Assembly: GCF_002848345.1 (NCBI RefSeq)
Contig: NZ_CP025429.1
Location: forward strand, 1,488,001-1,552,000
DNA: 64,000 bases
Direction: 5' to 3'
From: Chromobacterium sp. ATCC 53434
GTDB taxonomy: Bacteria > Pseudomonadota > Gammaproteobacteria > Burkholderiales > Chromobacteriaceae
The notes beneath the pieces are model-generated. The model saw only the letters and a list, made by a program, of their open reading frames with translations. It was not told the DNA's origin and did no database searches. Position 1 is the first letter of the stretch. Each line of letters opens with the position of its first letter. The translations under genes were made by a program, and so were the position numbers. This document shows positions 19,848-29,472 of the stretch, one piece after another.

Positions 19848-20408
19848 TCAAAACCACTGCCCCAAGCTCCGCCAAAAATCATCCGGCACCCACAGCAAGG
19901 CCGAGGTGATCGCGAGGTAGCGCAGGAATTTGCCGACCGCCATGTAGCAGGCGCTGGGCCACGGCGGGATGCGTAGCCAGCCTGCCAGCGCGCACAGCGG
20001 ATCGCCGATGACAGGCAGCCAGGAGAGCAGCAGCAACGGCGCGCCGCGCCGGCGCATCCAGTGGACGTAGCGCGCGTTCAGCGATGGTTTGCCCGGGCGG
20101 GGAGGGCGGCTGGCTGGCTGGGCGTGCCGATGGCCGTGCGCGTGGCGGTGGCGACGGTAGCGCAGCAGCGCCAGTTTGGCGCCGTAGCCCATCCACCAGT
20201 TGATCATGCCGCCCAGGGTGTTGCCCAGCGTGGCGACGGCCAGTACCTGCCAGAACATGTCCGGCTTCAGCTTGATGTAGGCGAACACGGCCGGTTCGGA
20301 TCCCAGCGGCAGCAGCGTGGCCGATACCAGGCTGATCATGAAAATGGCCGACAGCCCCACTTTCGGCAAGGCCAGCGTCGCGAGCAGCCAGTCCAGCATT
20401 CCTTCCAT
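19848..20408 (-). CDS. YqaA-type small DedA/VTT membrane protein
   Basis: A 186-residue inner-membrane protein. Motifs match E. coli YqaA: ISLVSATLLPLGSEP near the N-terminus, TLGNTLGGMINWWMGY in the middle and LLLLSWLPVIGDPLCALAGW followed by GKFLRYLAITSAL near the end. This VTT (SNARE-associated Golgi protein) family is linked to lipid scrambling or membrane homeostasis; the exact role of YqaA is not established. A His/Arg-rich cytoplasmic loop (RRHRHAHGHRHA, residues about 85-96) is an unusual insertion. The start is uncertain: ATG at 20408 or an upstream GTG at 20456. Confidence 0.8.
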   Translation of the reverse strand: MEGMLDWLLATLALPKVGLSAIFMISLVSATLLPLGSEPAVFAYIKLKPDMFWQVLAVATLGNTLGGMINWWMGYGAKLALLRYRRHRHAHGHRHAQPASRPPRPGKPSLNARYVHWMRRRGAPLLLLSWLPVIGDPLCALAGWLRIPPWPSACYMAVGKFLRYLAITSALLWVPDDFWRSLGQWF

Positions 20409-20970
20409 GGTATTGAGCCCGATGGTGTCGATGGCCGCCGATGATAGCATCGTCACGGCCCGGCATCGCCTGTTCGCGGCGGACGAAGGCCAGCCCGCCG
20501 CGTTGCGCCGACCCGTGTCGAAGAGGCCCTTGGTTATTCAAAGCGGCGTGTTCGCATTACGGGAAATCAGCTGTGGCGTATTACGCAAGCCGTTGATTAC
20601 GCTGAAATGTCTAATGGATTGACAGGGTCGGGGCTGAGGGGTAATTTGGAGGCACTCTCAAAGCACAGCTGCGTCCGCCCAGTTTAGGCGGCAGGTTTAC
20701 GCCTTCATCATCACGAGGCGCGTGTTCGCGTCATTGTGGTCCAGGAGGCGTCGGGTATCCGCAGGAGCCCGGGTGTCCATGTGACTTTGAGGAGGCCGCC
20801 ATGGCCATCGTCGATCGTATTGTCGAAGCGCGTCCCGCTTCCCATCATTTCCCCTTTCCCGAAACGTGCCCGGAGCCATTGCCAGGCATGCGACATCGCC
20901 GCGCGCTGCCGCATCCCGTTTCCCCCGCCATCGGCGCGCAGGCGGCCAGACCGTGCTGGAAGGTCCGGCG
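20409..20970. other. Intergenic stretch without a supported gene
   Basis: No convincing coding frame, RNA or repeat is visible in these 562 nt. The composition is mixed, with a short AT-richer part near 20570-20650. Confidence 0.5.
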
Positions 20971-21639
20971 ATGAACCATCACATCGATCTGGACGTCAAC
21001 GCGCCGTTGCGCCTTGAATACGCCAAGGACCTGCCGCTGCGCGTGATCCGCCGCCAGGAGGGTTTCTGGTTTGTCGCCGCCGAGCTGGCCGCCGCGCTGA
21101 AACAGGATGTCGACGCGCTGCTGCCAACGCAGGAGGCGCCGGCCGGGCGTTTGTTGCTGCTGGCCGGCGAAACCGAGCCGGCGCTGTGCCTGTCCGAGGG
21201 CGAGCTGGACGAGTTGGTGCGGCGGGTGAAGACACCCGGCGCGCGGCGGCTGCGGCGCTGGTGGCGGGAGGAGACGCGGCCGGTGCTGCTGCACGCCGGC
21301 GGCCCGGCCACCACGGCGGAGAGCCTGCATCTGGCGCTGGCCCTGGCGGCGGAGGCGGCGCAGCAGGTCAGCCGGGCGGTGATGGAGGCGGTGCTGCGCG
21401 GTCCCGGGCCGTGGCAGCATTCGCGCTGGGTGGTGGCGCTGGATTACGAGCGCCGCAATCGGCAGCGCTGGCCGCACGGCAAGCTGATCGGCCTGTCCAG
21501 CACCGTTGCCACGCTGGAGGGCCTTGCCGAACTGATCGCAGAGCCGGGCCGGATGCCGGTCAACAACGCCGATCTGGTCAAGCTGGCGGCGGCCTGTCAT
21601 TTGCGGCTGGCCGAGCGGATGGGGCGGATTGCCGGTTAG
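20971..21639 (+). CDS. Bro-N/antirepressor-like hypothetical protein
   Basis: A 222-residue protein. The N-terminal ~100 residues (LRLEYAKDLPLRVIRRQEG, then FWFVAAELAAAL, LCLSEGELDELVRRV and ARRLRRWWREETRPVLL) follow the order of Bro-N phage antirepressor domains: a strand, FVAxDVAxAL, an acidic L-loop, then the A-x-x-F-R-x-W-V-xx-EVLP helix. Here the signatures are degenerate. The C-terminal part is Ala/Leu-rich helical with no recognised domain. The ATG at 20971 follows GGAAGG by 8 nt. No phage genes surround it, so it may be a domesticated regulator. Confidence 0.6.
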   Translation: MNHHIDLDVNAPLRLEYAKDLPLRVIRRQEGFWFVAAELAAALKQDVDALLPTQEAPAGRLLLLAGETEPALCLSEGELDELVRRVKTPGARRLRRWWREETRPVLLHAGGPATTAESLHLALALAAEAAQQVSRAVMEAVLRGPGPWQHSRWVVALDYERRNRQRWPHGKLIGLSSTVATLEGLAELIAEPGRMPVNNADLVKLAAACHLRLAERMGRIAG

Positions 21640-21675
21640 CGCCGGTCGCCGGCGCAGGGCGCCCCCTCTCCCCAA

Positions 21676-21700
21676 CCCCTCTCCCGCGAGGGGAGAGGGG
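21676..21700. repeat. CCCCTCTCCC palindromic dispersed repeat
   Basis: CCCCTCTCCC and GGGGAGAGGGG form a perfect stem with a GCG(A) loop, preceded by a further CCCCCTCTCCCC copy at about 21662-21673. Palindromes of this type are dispersed in many proteobacterial genomes. It may also act as a terminator for the Bro-N-like gene. Confidence 0.6.
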
Positions 21701-21800
21701 CTTTGCTGCGGTGCCGCCTGGTGTTCAACAGGCGAAGTCCAGTGGCTTCGTTTGCCATGGGGGCGACGATAGGCGGAGCTTGTCGTGTGAGGCAGGGCTC

Positions 21801-22559
21801 TTACCTGACCAGGCACAGCGCCGTGCTGTGCGATAGCAGCCGCCGCACGATATCGTCGTAATGCACGAAATACCGCAGATATGCCACGCCGCCCGGACCC
21901 AGTTGTTTCAGCCAGATATTGGGGATGGAAAGCGCCAGCGGGCCGGATTCCGGCATGTCTGTCTGCCCCTGCAGCATCAGCGTATGGTTGCCGAATTCGT
22001 CGTAGCCGGATAGCAGCAGCCTGACGGGCGCGCCCGCTTCAACCGCGCCATCCGGTATCGAGGCGCTCAGGTCCTGGTCCGATATCGAGCGCAGGCTCAC
22101 TTCCCATTTGAAGACGCAGTCGATTTTTTCGTAGACACCCTCGGTGTGCTGAAGCTCGGGCGCCGGCAGGCAGGCGGCGCGGAACAGGTTGATGTAGTAC
22201 GGCAGTTCGATCACGCCGCCGCCGCATGCGCTGCTTGTCTTCACCTTGATCCGGTAATAGCCGGGTTCGTCGGGCAAGACAGGGGAAACCCATGTGCCCA
22301 CGTAGTTGATCAGGCCGTAGGTGGCTTCCTTGATCGAGGTCTCCGCCATTGGATAGCCGTTGATCCATTGCGAGACCGGCATCCAGGCATGGCCTTGCTT
22401 CTGTTCCAGCCATACGTCGGCGTAGACGCCCGTCGCGCAAAAACCGGGCACGCCCCAGTGGATGGCCAGGACGGTTTCCGTGTTGAGTTCCCGCGTCTTG
22501 CCTTCGGCCATGATGCGGGTTTCTCCTATCCAGATGGGTTTCATGCCGGTGGTGCTCAT
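21801..22559 (-). CDS. Hypothetical protein, predicted beta-rich, unknown function
   Basis: A 252-residue protein from the ATG at 22559 (MSTTGMKPIWIGETRIMAEG); the frame stays open further upstream but without plausible coding character. It has no signal peptide or membrane segment. The sequence alternates short hydrophobic strands with polar turns (VLAIHWGVPGF, YYRIKVKTSSACGGG, VRLLLSGYDEFGNHTLML). I recognise no family. The cysteine pattern is sparse. It stands alone, convergent with the Bro-N-like gene. Confidence 0.6.
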   Translation of the reverse strand: MSTTGMKPIWIGETRIMAEGKTRELNTETVLAIHWGVPGFCATGVYADVWLEQKQGHAWMPVSQWINGYPMAETSIKEATYGLINYVGTWVSPVLPDEPGYYRIKVKTSSACGGGVIELPYYINLFRAACLPAPELQHTEGVYEKIDCVFKWEVSLRSISDQDLSASIPDGAVEAGAPVRLLLSGYDEFGNHTLMLQGQTDMPESGPLALSIPNIWLKQLGPGGVAYLRYFVHYDDIVRRLLSHSTALCLVR

Positions 22560-22880
22560 GGTTCTCTGCTTGCTAGGTGCCGTGTGGATGGACATCCTGT
22601 CAGGTCGGGACGGTGCGCCATTTTGCCGATGCCGCACTATCAGACCAATCCGAGCACACGCAGCCCGCCGCCTGGCCGGAGCAGCCTGGACCAGCCATCG
22701 ACCGGCTCCGGCGGCTTGTTCCGCCACGGCCCGAAGGGACGGTTCCAGGCCCGCCGGCATGATCGAGTTCACTTGCTATGGTTAAAAGGCTATCGATCGG
22801 GTATCCGATGCGCATCGGGCATGGCTGGCATGCCGGGACGCGGCGGACCTGGTTTTTTGAAACCTTGAAGAGGGGCGGCG
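22560..22880. other. Intergenic region upstream of aqpZ
   Basis: These 321 nt lie between divergent genes. I see no clear promoter pair or RNA element. Confidence 0.5.
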
Positions 22881-23570
22881 ATGAAATCCTATGGCGCGGA
22901 GTTTCTGGGCACTTTCTGGCTGGTGTTGGGCGGCTGCGGCAGCGCGGTGCTGGCGGCGGGGTTTCCCAATCTGGGCATCGGCTTCGCCGGCGTGGCGCTG
23001 GCTTTCGGCCTGACGGTGGTGACGATGGCCTACGCGATCGGCCATATCTCCGGCTGCCACCTGAATCCGGCGGTGTCTATCGGCCTGTGGGCCGGCGGGC
23101 GGTTTCCTGCCACGCAGCTGGGACCGTATATCGCGGCGCAGGTGCTGGGCGCCATCGCGGCGGCGGCGGTGCTGTATGTGATCGCCAGCGGCGCGATCGG
23201 CTTCGATGTGGCCAAGGGTTTCGCTTCCAACGGTTATGCCGAGCATTCGCCGGGCGGCTATTCGCTGTTGGCGGCCCTGGTGTGCGAGGTGGTGATGACG
23301 ATGTTCTTCCTGCTGGTCATCATGGGCGCCACCGACAAGCGGGCGCCGGCGGGCTTCGCGCCGCTGGCGATAGGCCTGGCGCTGACGCTGATTCACCTGA
23401 TCAGCATTCCGGTCACCAATACCTCGGTCAATCCGGCGCGCAGCACCGGGGTGGCCTTGTTTGTCGGCGACTGGGCGGTGCGGCAGCTGTGGCTGTTCTG
23501 GCTGGCGCCGATCGTCGGCGCGGTGCTGGGCGCGCGGGCGTATCGCCTGATCGCCGGCGAATCGGAATAA
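22881..23570 (+). CDS. aqpZ: Aquaporin Z
   Basis: A 229-residue six-helix water channel of the MIP family. Both half-helix NPA boxes are present, in [13 protein letters not shown] and [14 protein letters not shown]. The R after the second NPA and the H, R, T/C-type filter context match AqpZ rather than glycerol facilitators. It starts [20 protein letters not shown] like E. coli AqpZ and has the same length class. It gives rapid osmotic water flow across the inner membrane. A strong terminator follows at once. Confidence 0.96.
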   Translation: MKSYGAEFLGTFWLVLGGCGSAVLAAGFPNLGIGFAGVALAFGLTVVTMAYAIGHISGCHLNPAVSIGLWAGGRFPATQLGPYIAAQVLGAIAAAAVLYVIASGAIGFDVAKGFASNGYAEHSPGGYSLLAALVCEVVMTMFFLLVIMGATDKRAPAGFAPLAIGLALTLIHLISIPVTNTSVNPARSTGVALFVGDWAVRQLWLFWLAPIVGAVLGARAYRLIAGESE

Positions 23571-23584
23571 GTCGGTCTACAGAG

Positions 23585-23614
23585 AAAAAGCCGCGGCGCG
23601 TGCCGCGGCTTTTT
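23585..23614. terminator. Bidirectional terminator between aqpZ and the LLM oxidoreductase
   Basis: A 13-bp stem, AAAAAGCCGCGGC / GCCGCGGCTTTTT with a GCGT loop, has T runs in both readings and serves the two convergent genes. Confidence 0.9.
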
Positions 23615-23637
23615 CTTTGCCGGCGATGCCGGTGGCG

Positions 23638-24675
23638 TCAACCGGCGGAGGCGGCGGCCGACCGGTATTTTTTCAATTGCGGCAGGATGCCGGCGACGAT
23701 GTCGCAGACGCGCAGCCGGTCGGCGAAGTCGTGGCAGTCTATCGACAGCATGATCTCGTCCACGCCGGTGCGGTCCAGCAGCGTCTGCAGGCCGGCCTTG
23801 ACCGTTTCCGGGCCGCCGAACACCGCCGCGCCCAGCCAGTCGTTGCGGACGGAGAATTCCTCGCGCGGGTTCCACAGGCCGTCCATGCTGTCCACCGGCG
23901 GCGGCAGCGGGCGGCGGTCGCCGCGGATCAGGTTGAGGAATTTCTGGTATGGCGTGGTGGCCAGCCGCCGCGCCTCGTCGTCGCTGTCGGCGGCCAGCAC
24001 CGGGATGCAGGCCATCGCGTACGGTTCGGACAGTTCGGCGGACGGCTGGAACAGGCGGCGGTACAGTTGCAGCGCCTCGTCCAGCTGGGCCGGGGCGAAA
24101 TGGGCGGCGAAGGCGAAGGGCAGGCCCAGTTGCGCCGCCAGCTGCGCGCCGTACAGGCTGGAGCCCAGCAGCCACACCGGCACCCGTGTGTCTATGCCGG
24201 GAATGGCGCGGACCTGCTGGCCGGGCTGTTCCGGTCCCAGATAGCCGCGCAGTTCGGCCACTTGCTGCGGGAAGTCCTCGGCGGCGAAGCGGTCGCGGCG
24301 CAGCGCGCGGGAGGTCAGCGGATCGGTGCCGGGGGCGCGGCCCAGGCCCAGGTCTATGCGGCCGGGAAACAGCGTGGCCAGCGTGCCGAACTGTTCGGCC
24401 ACCACCAGCGGCGGGTGGTTGGGCAGCATGATGCCGCCGGAGCCGACGCGTATGCTTTCGGTGTGGGCGGCCACGTGGGCGATCAGCACCGCGGTGGCGG
24501 AGCTGGCCACGCCCTGCATATTGTGGTGCTCGGCCACCCAGAAGCGGGTGTAGCCCAGCTGTTCGGCGTGGCGGGCCAGCGCGGCGCTGTTGCGCAGCGC
24601 CTGGGCGGCGTCGCCGCCGGCGACGATGGGGGCCAGGTCCAGAATGGAGAGGCGGGGAGAGGCGGAGGGCGTCAT
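23638..24675 (-). CDS. LLM-class flavin-dependent (luciferase-like) oxidoreductase
   Basis: A 345-residue bacterial-luciferase-like monooxygenase domain protein of the MsnO8/YhbW group. Diagnostic segments are [20 protein letters not shown] at the N-terminus, [43 protein letters not shown], and [19 protein letters not shown]-linked; the substrate is unknown. I chose the ATG at 24675 ([10 protein letters not shown]), because the longer frame upstream lacks family similarity. It is a single gene. Confidence 0.9.
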   Translation of the reverse strand: MTPSASPRLSILDLAPIVAGGDAAQALRNSAALARHAEQLGYTRFWVAEHHNMQGVASSATAVLIAHVAAHTESIRVGSGGIMLPNHPPLVVAEQFGTLATLFPGRIDLGLGRAPGTDPLTSRALRRDRFAAEDFPQQVAELRGYLGPEQPGQQVRAIPGIDTRVPVWLLGSSLYGAQLAAQLGLPFAFAAHFAPAQLDEALQLYRRLFQPSAELSEPYAMACIPVLAADSDDEARRLATTPYQKFLNLIRGDRRPLPPPVDSMDGLWNPREEFSVRNDWLGAAVFGGPETVKAGLQTLLDRTGVDEIMLSIDCHDFADRLRVCDIVAGILPQLKKYRSAAASAG

Positions 24676-24865
24676 GCTGATGGTCCGTAAGCGGAATGCA
24701 GCCAGTATACGGCCGGGCGGGGCTGGCCTGAAGTAGGCACCGGCAGGTGGGATAGTTGCCTCGAGGTGCCTATGGCCGGCGCGGCCGCTATGATGCGGGC
24801 AGGGGCTTGCAATTGCGCGATGCGCCATCACTTGAGAACGATTGTTATTTGAGAGGTCACGCAGC

Positions 24866-25258
24866 ATGGCTAGCAATCTGGACATCATCCGCGCCACTTA
24901 CGAAGGAAAATCCGAGGACAACGGCCGCAATCTGCTGGCGGCGCTGGCGCCGGACGCGGAGTGGACGGAGGCGGCCGGTTTCCCGTACGCTGGCACCTAT
25001 ATCGGCCCGCAGGCCATCGTCGACAATGTGTTCAAGCGCCTGGGCGGCGAATGGGACGGCTACCGCGCGGCGGTGGACCGCTATTTCGTCGACGGCGACC
25101 ATGTGGTGGCCCAGGGTTTCTATCACGGCACCTACCGGGCCACCGGCAAGGGCTTCACCGCCTCGTTCGCGCATGTCTACACGCTGCGGGACGGCAAGAT
25201 CGTCAAGTTCGAACAGATCGTCGACAGCGCCAAGGTGTGGGAGGCGATGCGTCCCTGA
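24866..25258 (+). CDS. SnoaL/NTF2-like protein (ketosteroid-isomerase fold)
   Basis: A 130-residue protein of the SnoaL-like NTF2 superfamily: an N-terminal helix (IIRATYEG), a [18 protein letters not shown] segment and the strand series [36 protein letters not shown]. These proteins are small cone-shaped barrels that bind or isomerise hydrophobic ligands; no specific substrate can be inferred. The ATG at 24866 follows GAGAGG. It stands alone, ending at a bidirectional terminator. Confidence 0.85.
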   Translation: MASNLDIIRATYEGKSEDNGRNLLAALAPDAEWTEAAGFPYAGTYIGPQAIVDNVFKRLGGEWDGYRAAVDRYFVDGDHVVAQGFYHGTYRATGKGFTASFAHVYTLRDGKIVKFEQIVDSAKVWEAMRP

Positions 25259-25276
25259 ATCGCCGGCGCGCAAGAC

Positions 25277-25314
25277 AAAACGGCCGCTTCCGTCGGGAAG
25301 CGGCCGTTTTTTAC
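25277..25314. terminator. Bidirectional terminator between the NTF2-like gene and yhhQ
   Basis: An 11-bp GC stem, CGGCCGCTTCC / GGAAGCGGCCG, is flanked by AAAA and TTTTTT, so it can end transcription from either side. Confidence 0.9.
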
Positions 25315-25327
25315 GTCTGGCGGCGTA

Positions 25328-25993
25328 TCACGCCGTCTGCGGCTGTTCGACGGCGCCGGCCTGCAGCAGCTTCTGCACGATCATCTTCAGCACCACGCCG
25401 TACATCGGCAGGAAGAACAGCATGCAGATCAGCACCTTGAAGCTGTAGTCGACCAGCGCGATCTCCACCCAGTTGGCGGCCATGAAGGCGTCGCTGCTCT
25501 TGTAGAAGGCGATGAAGAAGAAGGACAGCGTGTCGCTGATATTGCCGAAGAACATCGCGGCCGCCGGGGCGACCCACCAGGCCTTGAGCCGGCGCAGCCG
25601 GTTGAACACCTGCACGTCCAGAATCTGTCCCAGCGCATAGGCGGCGAAGCTGGCGGCGGCGATGCGGGCGACGAAGAGGTTGAAGTGCTGCAGCGACTGC
25701 GCGCCTTGCCAGGCGCCCTGGTAGAACAGCGTGGACACCAGGTAGGAGATCAGCAGCGCCGGGACCATGGCCGCCAGGATGATGCGGCGGGCCAGCGGCG
25801 CGCCGAAGATGCGCACGGTCAGGTCGGTGGCCAGGAAAATGAACGGGAAGGTGAACGCGCCCCAGGTGGTGTGGAAGCCGAACACGGTGATGGGCAGCTG
25901 CACCAGGTAGTTGCTGGAGGCGATGATGGCGATGTGGAACAAGGACAGCCACAGCAGCGCGGACAGGCGCTGCCGGTCGGTAAAGGCGAACAT
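25328..25993 (-). CDS. yhhQ: Queuosine precursor transporter, YhhQ/COG1738 family
   Basis: A 221-residue inner-membrane protein with six or more hydrophobic helices and the family pattern SSNYLVQLPITVFGFHTTWG, AFTFPFIFLATDLTVRIFG and MFFGNISDTLSFFFIAFY. The ECF-like vitamin-uptake family members YhhQ/QueT import preQ0 or preQ1 for tRNA queuosine. The ATG at 25993 follows AAAAAGGA by 8 nt. That same A-rich ribosome site is the tail of a candidate preQ1-I riboswitch just upstream, which supports both the substrate and the start choice. Confidence 0.92.
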   Translation of the reverse strand: MFAFTDRQRLSALLWLSLFHIAIIASSNYLVQLPITVFGFHTTWGAFTFPFIFLATDLTVRIFGAPLARRIILAAMVPALLISYLVSTLFYQGAWQGAQSLQHFNLFVARIAAASFAAYALGQILDVQVFNRLRRLKAWWVAPAAAMFFGNISDTLSFFFIAFYKSSDAFMAANWVEIALVDYSFKVLICMLFFLPMYGVVLKMIVQKLLQAGAVEQPQTA

Positions 25994-26002
25994 CCGGTTG
26001 AA

Positions 26003-26035
26003 TCCTTTTTGCTGGATGGGGTGAGGGAACCCAGG
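26003..26035 (-). promoter_or_regulatory. Candidate preQ1-I riboswitch controlling yhhQ
   Basis: Read on the minus strand, stem 1 is CTGG (26031-26034) with CCAG (26012-26015). The loop contains GGTTC and CACCCC, and an A-rich tail CAAAAAGGA follows the stem immediately. These are the landmarks of the compact preQ1-I fold (GGUUC, CCC, A-rich tail containing the ribosome site). The tail supplies the yhhQ ribosome site, so ligand binding should block translation initiation. Confidence 0.6.
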
Positions 26036-26040
26036 AAAAC

Positions 26041-26068
26041 GACCGGTCCGCCGCGTGGCGGACCGGTC
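26041..26068 (-). terminator. Long perfect hairpin upstream of the preQ1 element
   Basis: GACCGGTCCGCC and GGCGGACCGGTC form a 12-bp perfect stem with a 4-nt loop, followed on the minus strand by GTTTTCC. It lies about 115 nt past the stop of the cytochrome gene and probably ends that transcript before yhhQ. The T tract is short. Confidence 0.5.
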
Positions 26069-26182
26069 TCGAAGCGGCCGCATGATACCGTTTTTTGGGC
26101 GGCGAGGGAAGGCCGCGGCGCGCGCAAGGCCTTGAATTCCTTGTCGCAACGGCCCGCCCGGCGAGGGCGGGCCGGACGGCGG

Positions 26183-27358
26183 CTATGGTTTGATGAACAG
26201 GATGCCCCAGATGAAGTCGTTGGGCGCGATGTCGGCCGGCAGCTGGACATTGCCTGTCGGCGAGGGCTTGGCGGCGAGTAGGTCGGTATAGACCTTGCCC
26301 GCCTGGTTGAAGCCGGCGGCGGCGTGGCAGGCGACGCACGAGGCCTGGTTGATCGGCACGCCGGCGGCGACGCGTTCGGTGAATGAGTTGCCGTTGATCA
26401 GCGGCGCGCCGCTGGCGCTGGTGTAGCTGATCTGCGAGGCCTTCAGGCAATAGTTGTCCCACACCTTGGCCAGGCCGTGCAGCTTGAACACGGCTTTCAG
26501 CGCCGGGGTCTTCGCACAGGCCGGGTACTGGGTGTTGGCGGTCTTGGCCGGCGACAGGTTGGCGGTGGCGGCCCCGTAGCTGTCATGGCAGCCCATCGTG
26601 TCGCAGCGGCCGGGGTTGTATTGATGCTCGAAAGTGGCCCAGACCCAGTTCGGGATTTCCTTGGAGCTGATGTGCAGGCCGGCCAGGCCGTAGACCACGC
26701 CCTGGGAGCGGGTGGTGTAGTAGGCGGTCATCGCCTGCTTCTCGCTCAGCTTGCGGCCGTTCTGTCCCAGCCAGGCCACCAGTGTCTTGATCGGCACCCA
26801 GTCGGCCTTGACCTCGATGGCGCTGGTCGGCAGCGATACCGGCTGGCCCTGCTGGGTCCGCTTCCAGGCGGCTTGCAGGCCGGAGGTGGTGTAGAGATTG
26901 TTCTGCACGATGTAGTCGAAGGACGGCCGGTTGCGCCGCACCTCCTCGGCGTAACAGGGGGCCTGGCCGTCGCTGGGGGAGGTGGGGAAGTTGCCGGCGG
27001 CCGGATTGTTCACCTTGTCGCAGCTGGTGCCGGGGGCGATGGCGTCGACGCGCAGCGCGTGCGGGGTCAGCAGCCGTTGCAGCAGGCCGGGGTGCAGGCG
27101 CTTGACCACCGGTTTGGAGCCGTCCGGCCAGACGGGCGGGTTGGTTTCGTAGATGTCTTCGTCCGAGGCCCAGGTTTCAAACCTGACCGCGCCGTTGCCG
27201 GTGGCGGAGACGACGTCGGCGAAGTGATCCCATACCAGTTGGTCGGAATTCTGGCCGTTCGGCAGCGTGCCGCCGGTGGCCGGCGCCGGCGAGGCGGCCT
27301 GCGCCGGGGGAAGGGCCGCGGCCAGCGCCGCGGCGCAAAGCAATATGCGCAATTGCAT
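26183..27358 (-). CDS. Exported protein with a C-terminal c-type haem motif
   Basis: A 391-residue protein with a signal peptide (MQLRILLCAAALAAALPPAQAA). Near the C-terminus ASCVACHAAAG is a single CXXCH haem-c attachment site. Other cysteines occur in pairs further upstream (DKVNNP..PCYAEE, GRCDTMGCHDSYG), possibly structural disulfides. The central part has no named domain I recognise. It should be a periplasmic redox or sensing protein matured by the cytochrome c system. The ATG at 27358 follows GGGAGA. No neighbouring redox partner is present. Confidence 0.75.
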   Translation of the reverse strand: MQLRILLCAAALAAALPPAQAASPAPATGGTLPNGQNSDQLVWDHFADVVSATGNGAVRFETWASDEDIYETNPPVWPDGSKPVVKRLHPGLLQRLLTPHALRVDAIAPGTSCDKVNNPAAGNFPTSPSDGQAPCYAEEVRRNRPSFDYIVQNNLYTTSGLQAAWKRTQQGQPVSLPTSAIEVKADWVPIKTLVAWLGQNGRKLSEKQAMTAYYTTRSQGVVYGLAGLHISSKEIPNWVWATFEHQYNPGRCDTMGCHDSYGAATANLSPAKTANTQYPACAKTPALKAVFKLHGLAKVWDNYCLKASQISYTSASGAPLINGNSFTERVAAGVPINQASCVACHAAAGFNQAGKVYTDLLAAKPSPTGNVQLPADIAPNDFIWGILFIKP

Positions 27359-27686
27359 CGAATATTCTCCCTGTGTTGGTGAACAAGCATCCAGGCATCG
27401 ACACACTTTTCATATGGCATCAGTGGTTGAAGATGCATTTCAAATACTAAGTGGGCATTAACGGGAGTCAAGGCGGCGCGAATCGTCTGGCTGGATCGGC
27501 GATCGCGGTTTAAAAAACAAGGGATGGCGCAAAAGCGCGGCAAGCCAATGGCGGCAAGGCGTTGCGCGTTTATGCAAACAGATTGGTTGTTTGTATGCGA
27601 ATGCGGTCTATAAATATCCTAAGTAAATTCTCGTAAGCGCGAATGATGATGAATCGGCCGCGTGATGATTTATCGAGGAGTCGGAC
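27359..27686. other. Divergent promoter region between the cytochrome gene and a chemoreceptor
   Basis: These 328 nt include an AT-rich stretch (about 27560-27650) in front of the chemoreceptor. I could not place a convincing sigma28 or sigma70 pair. Confidence 0.45.
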
Positions 27687-29303
27687 ATGAGCATTACCAA
27701 GAGATTGCTGCTGACGACCGCATTGGCCTTGATCGCCATGCTGCTGATCGGCATCCAGGGCGTGTGGCAGCAGAAGCAGGCGGACGGGCGTTTCGATTAT
27801 CTGAAGATCAATACCTTCCCCAGCATCCATACGCTGGACGACGCCAAGGAGGCGCTGGCCGACATGCGGCTGACGCTGGCGCGCAGCGTGGCCTTGTCCG
27901 ATCCGGCGGCCAAGGCGGCCCAGCTGGCGTCGCTGGGCGATCTGGACAAGCGCTTCGACGCCGCGCTGGACAGGTACGAGAAAGAGCTGATTTCCAACGA
28001 CGACGACCGCAAGCTGCTGGGCGTGGACCGCGACGGCATGAAGCTGTACCGCCAGCAACGCGAAAAATACATGCAACTGTCCGCCGCCGGCAGCGTGGCC
28101 GCGGCCGACAAGCTGATGACCGGCGACATGGCGGCCGAGGCCAAGACGCTGAACCAGGCCTTGATCGACCATATCGAGTTCAACTACAAGCTGGCCGATA
28201 CGCTGAGCGTGGAAAACGCCGCCGCCTACGACGCGGCGCTGTGGCAGTCCATCTTGCTGATCACGCTAGTGGTGGCGGTGTGCGGCTGGCTCAGCGGCCA
28301 GCTGTTCCTGAACATCCGCAGCAGCCTGTCGCAGATGCTGAACACGATGCAGTCGGTGCGCACCTCGCTGGACTTTCGCCTGCGCGCGCCGGTGAGACGG
28401 ATGGACGAGATAGGCAAGACGGCCTCCGCCTTCAACGAGCTGATGGGGCGGCTGCAGCAGAGCTTTCAGGAAATCCGCCACAGCGTCGGCGCGATGGAAG
28501 GCGCCATCGTCAGCATGGCGGACTCGTCCGGCAGCATCGCCGACAGCTCGGTGACGCAGAGCGAATCGGCGTCGGCGATGGCGGCGGCGGTGGAGCAGAT
28601 GACGGTCAGCATCAACCATGTGGCCGACCGCGCCCGCGAGGCCAATCTGCAGGCGCGCGACGCCGGCGAGGTCGCCGACCGCGGCAGCGGCGTGGTGATG
28701 GGCACGGTGGACGGCATCAGCGCGGTGGCGGCGTCGGTCGGCGACGCGGCCGACCGCATCGGCAAACTGCGCGACGACAGCGTCACCATCGCCACCGTGC
28801 TGAGCGTGATCAAGGACATCGCCGACCAGACCAATCTCTTGGCCTTGAACGCGGCGATAGAGGCGGCGCGGGCCGGCGAGACGGGCCGCGGCTTCGCGGT
28901 GGTGGCCGACGAGGTGCGCAAGCTGGCCGAGCGCACCGCCAGCTCCACCACCGAGATTTCCGCGGTGATAGACAAGATGCAGCAGGGCACGCAGGCGGCC
29001 GTCAGCGGCATGCAGCAGGTGGTGGACCGCGTCAATCAGGAGGCGGAGCGGGCGCGCGGCGCCAGCGAGGCCATCCAGCAGATCAAGACCAGTTCCGAGC
29101 ACGGCGTGATGCTGATAGGCGAGATTTCCGACAGCATCGTCGAGCAGGGCAGCGCCAGCAACATCATCGCGCAGAAGGTGGAGCAGATCGCGCAGATGGC
29201 CGAGGCCAATTCCAAAACCTCGTCCGACTCCGCCAGCTCCGCGCGCCAGCTGCGCGAGCAGGCCGGCCATATTCAGCAGACGGTGGCGCAGTACCAGGTC
29301 TGA
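27687..29303 (+). CDS. Methyl-accepting chemotaxis protein
   Basis: A 538-residue receptor. A transmembrane helix at about 7-25, a periplasmic four-helix-bundle-type domain (about 30-185), a second membrane helix (about 190-212), HAMP, then the cytoplasmic signalling hairpin. The hairpin tip is [20 protein letters not shown] and [23 protein letters not shown], the CheA/CheW contact. It ends in a coiled coil without a CheR/CheB pentapeptide tether. A GAGGAG site precedes the ATG by 9 nt. Ligand unknown. Confidence 0.93.
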   Translation: MSITKRLLLTTALALIAMLLIGIQGVWQQKQADGRFDYLKINTFPSIHTLDDAKEALADMRLTLARSVALSDPAAKAAQLASLGDLDKRFDAALDRYEKELISNDDDRKLLGVDRDGMKLYRQQREKYMQLSAAGSVAAADKLMTGDMAAEAKTLNQALIDHIEFNYKLADTLSVENAAAYDAALWQSILLITLVVAVCGWLSGQLFLNIRSSLSQMLNTMQSVRTSLDFRLRAPVRRMDEIGKTASAFNELMGRLQQSFQEIRHSVGAMEGAIVSMADSSGSIADSSVTQSESASAMAAAVEQMTVSINHVADRAREANLQARDAGEVADRGSGVVMGTVDGISAVAASVGDAADRIGKLRDDSVTIATVLSVIKDIADQTNLLALNAAIEAARAGETGRGFAVVADEVRKLAERTASSTTEISAVIDKMQQGTQAAVSGMQQVVDRVNQEAERARGASEAIQQIKTSSEHGVMLIGEISDSIVEQGSASNIIAQKVEQIAQMAEANSKTSSDSASSARQLREQAGHIQQTVAQYQV

Positions 29304-29334
29304 ACCATATAACAAGGAAGTTCGGGGAAGTTCG

Positions 29335-29358
29335 ACAGGGCCGCGAGGCCCTGTTTTC
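29335..29358 (+). terminator. Terminator after the first chemoreceptor
   Basis: Stem ACAGGGCC / GGCCCTGT with a GCGA loop, followed by TTTTC, separates the receptor from tauA. Confidence 0.75.
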
Positions 29359-29472
29359 ATTGGTTTGCGTAAAAACGGATAAGCAAACCATGATTAATTG
29401 CTTAGCGGAGCCGGGGTGGCTTGCTAGATTGGCTTGGCGTTTGCAACCTGTTGACCCCCGTAGGATACCGCC

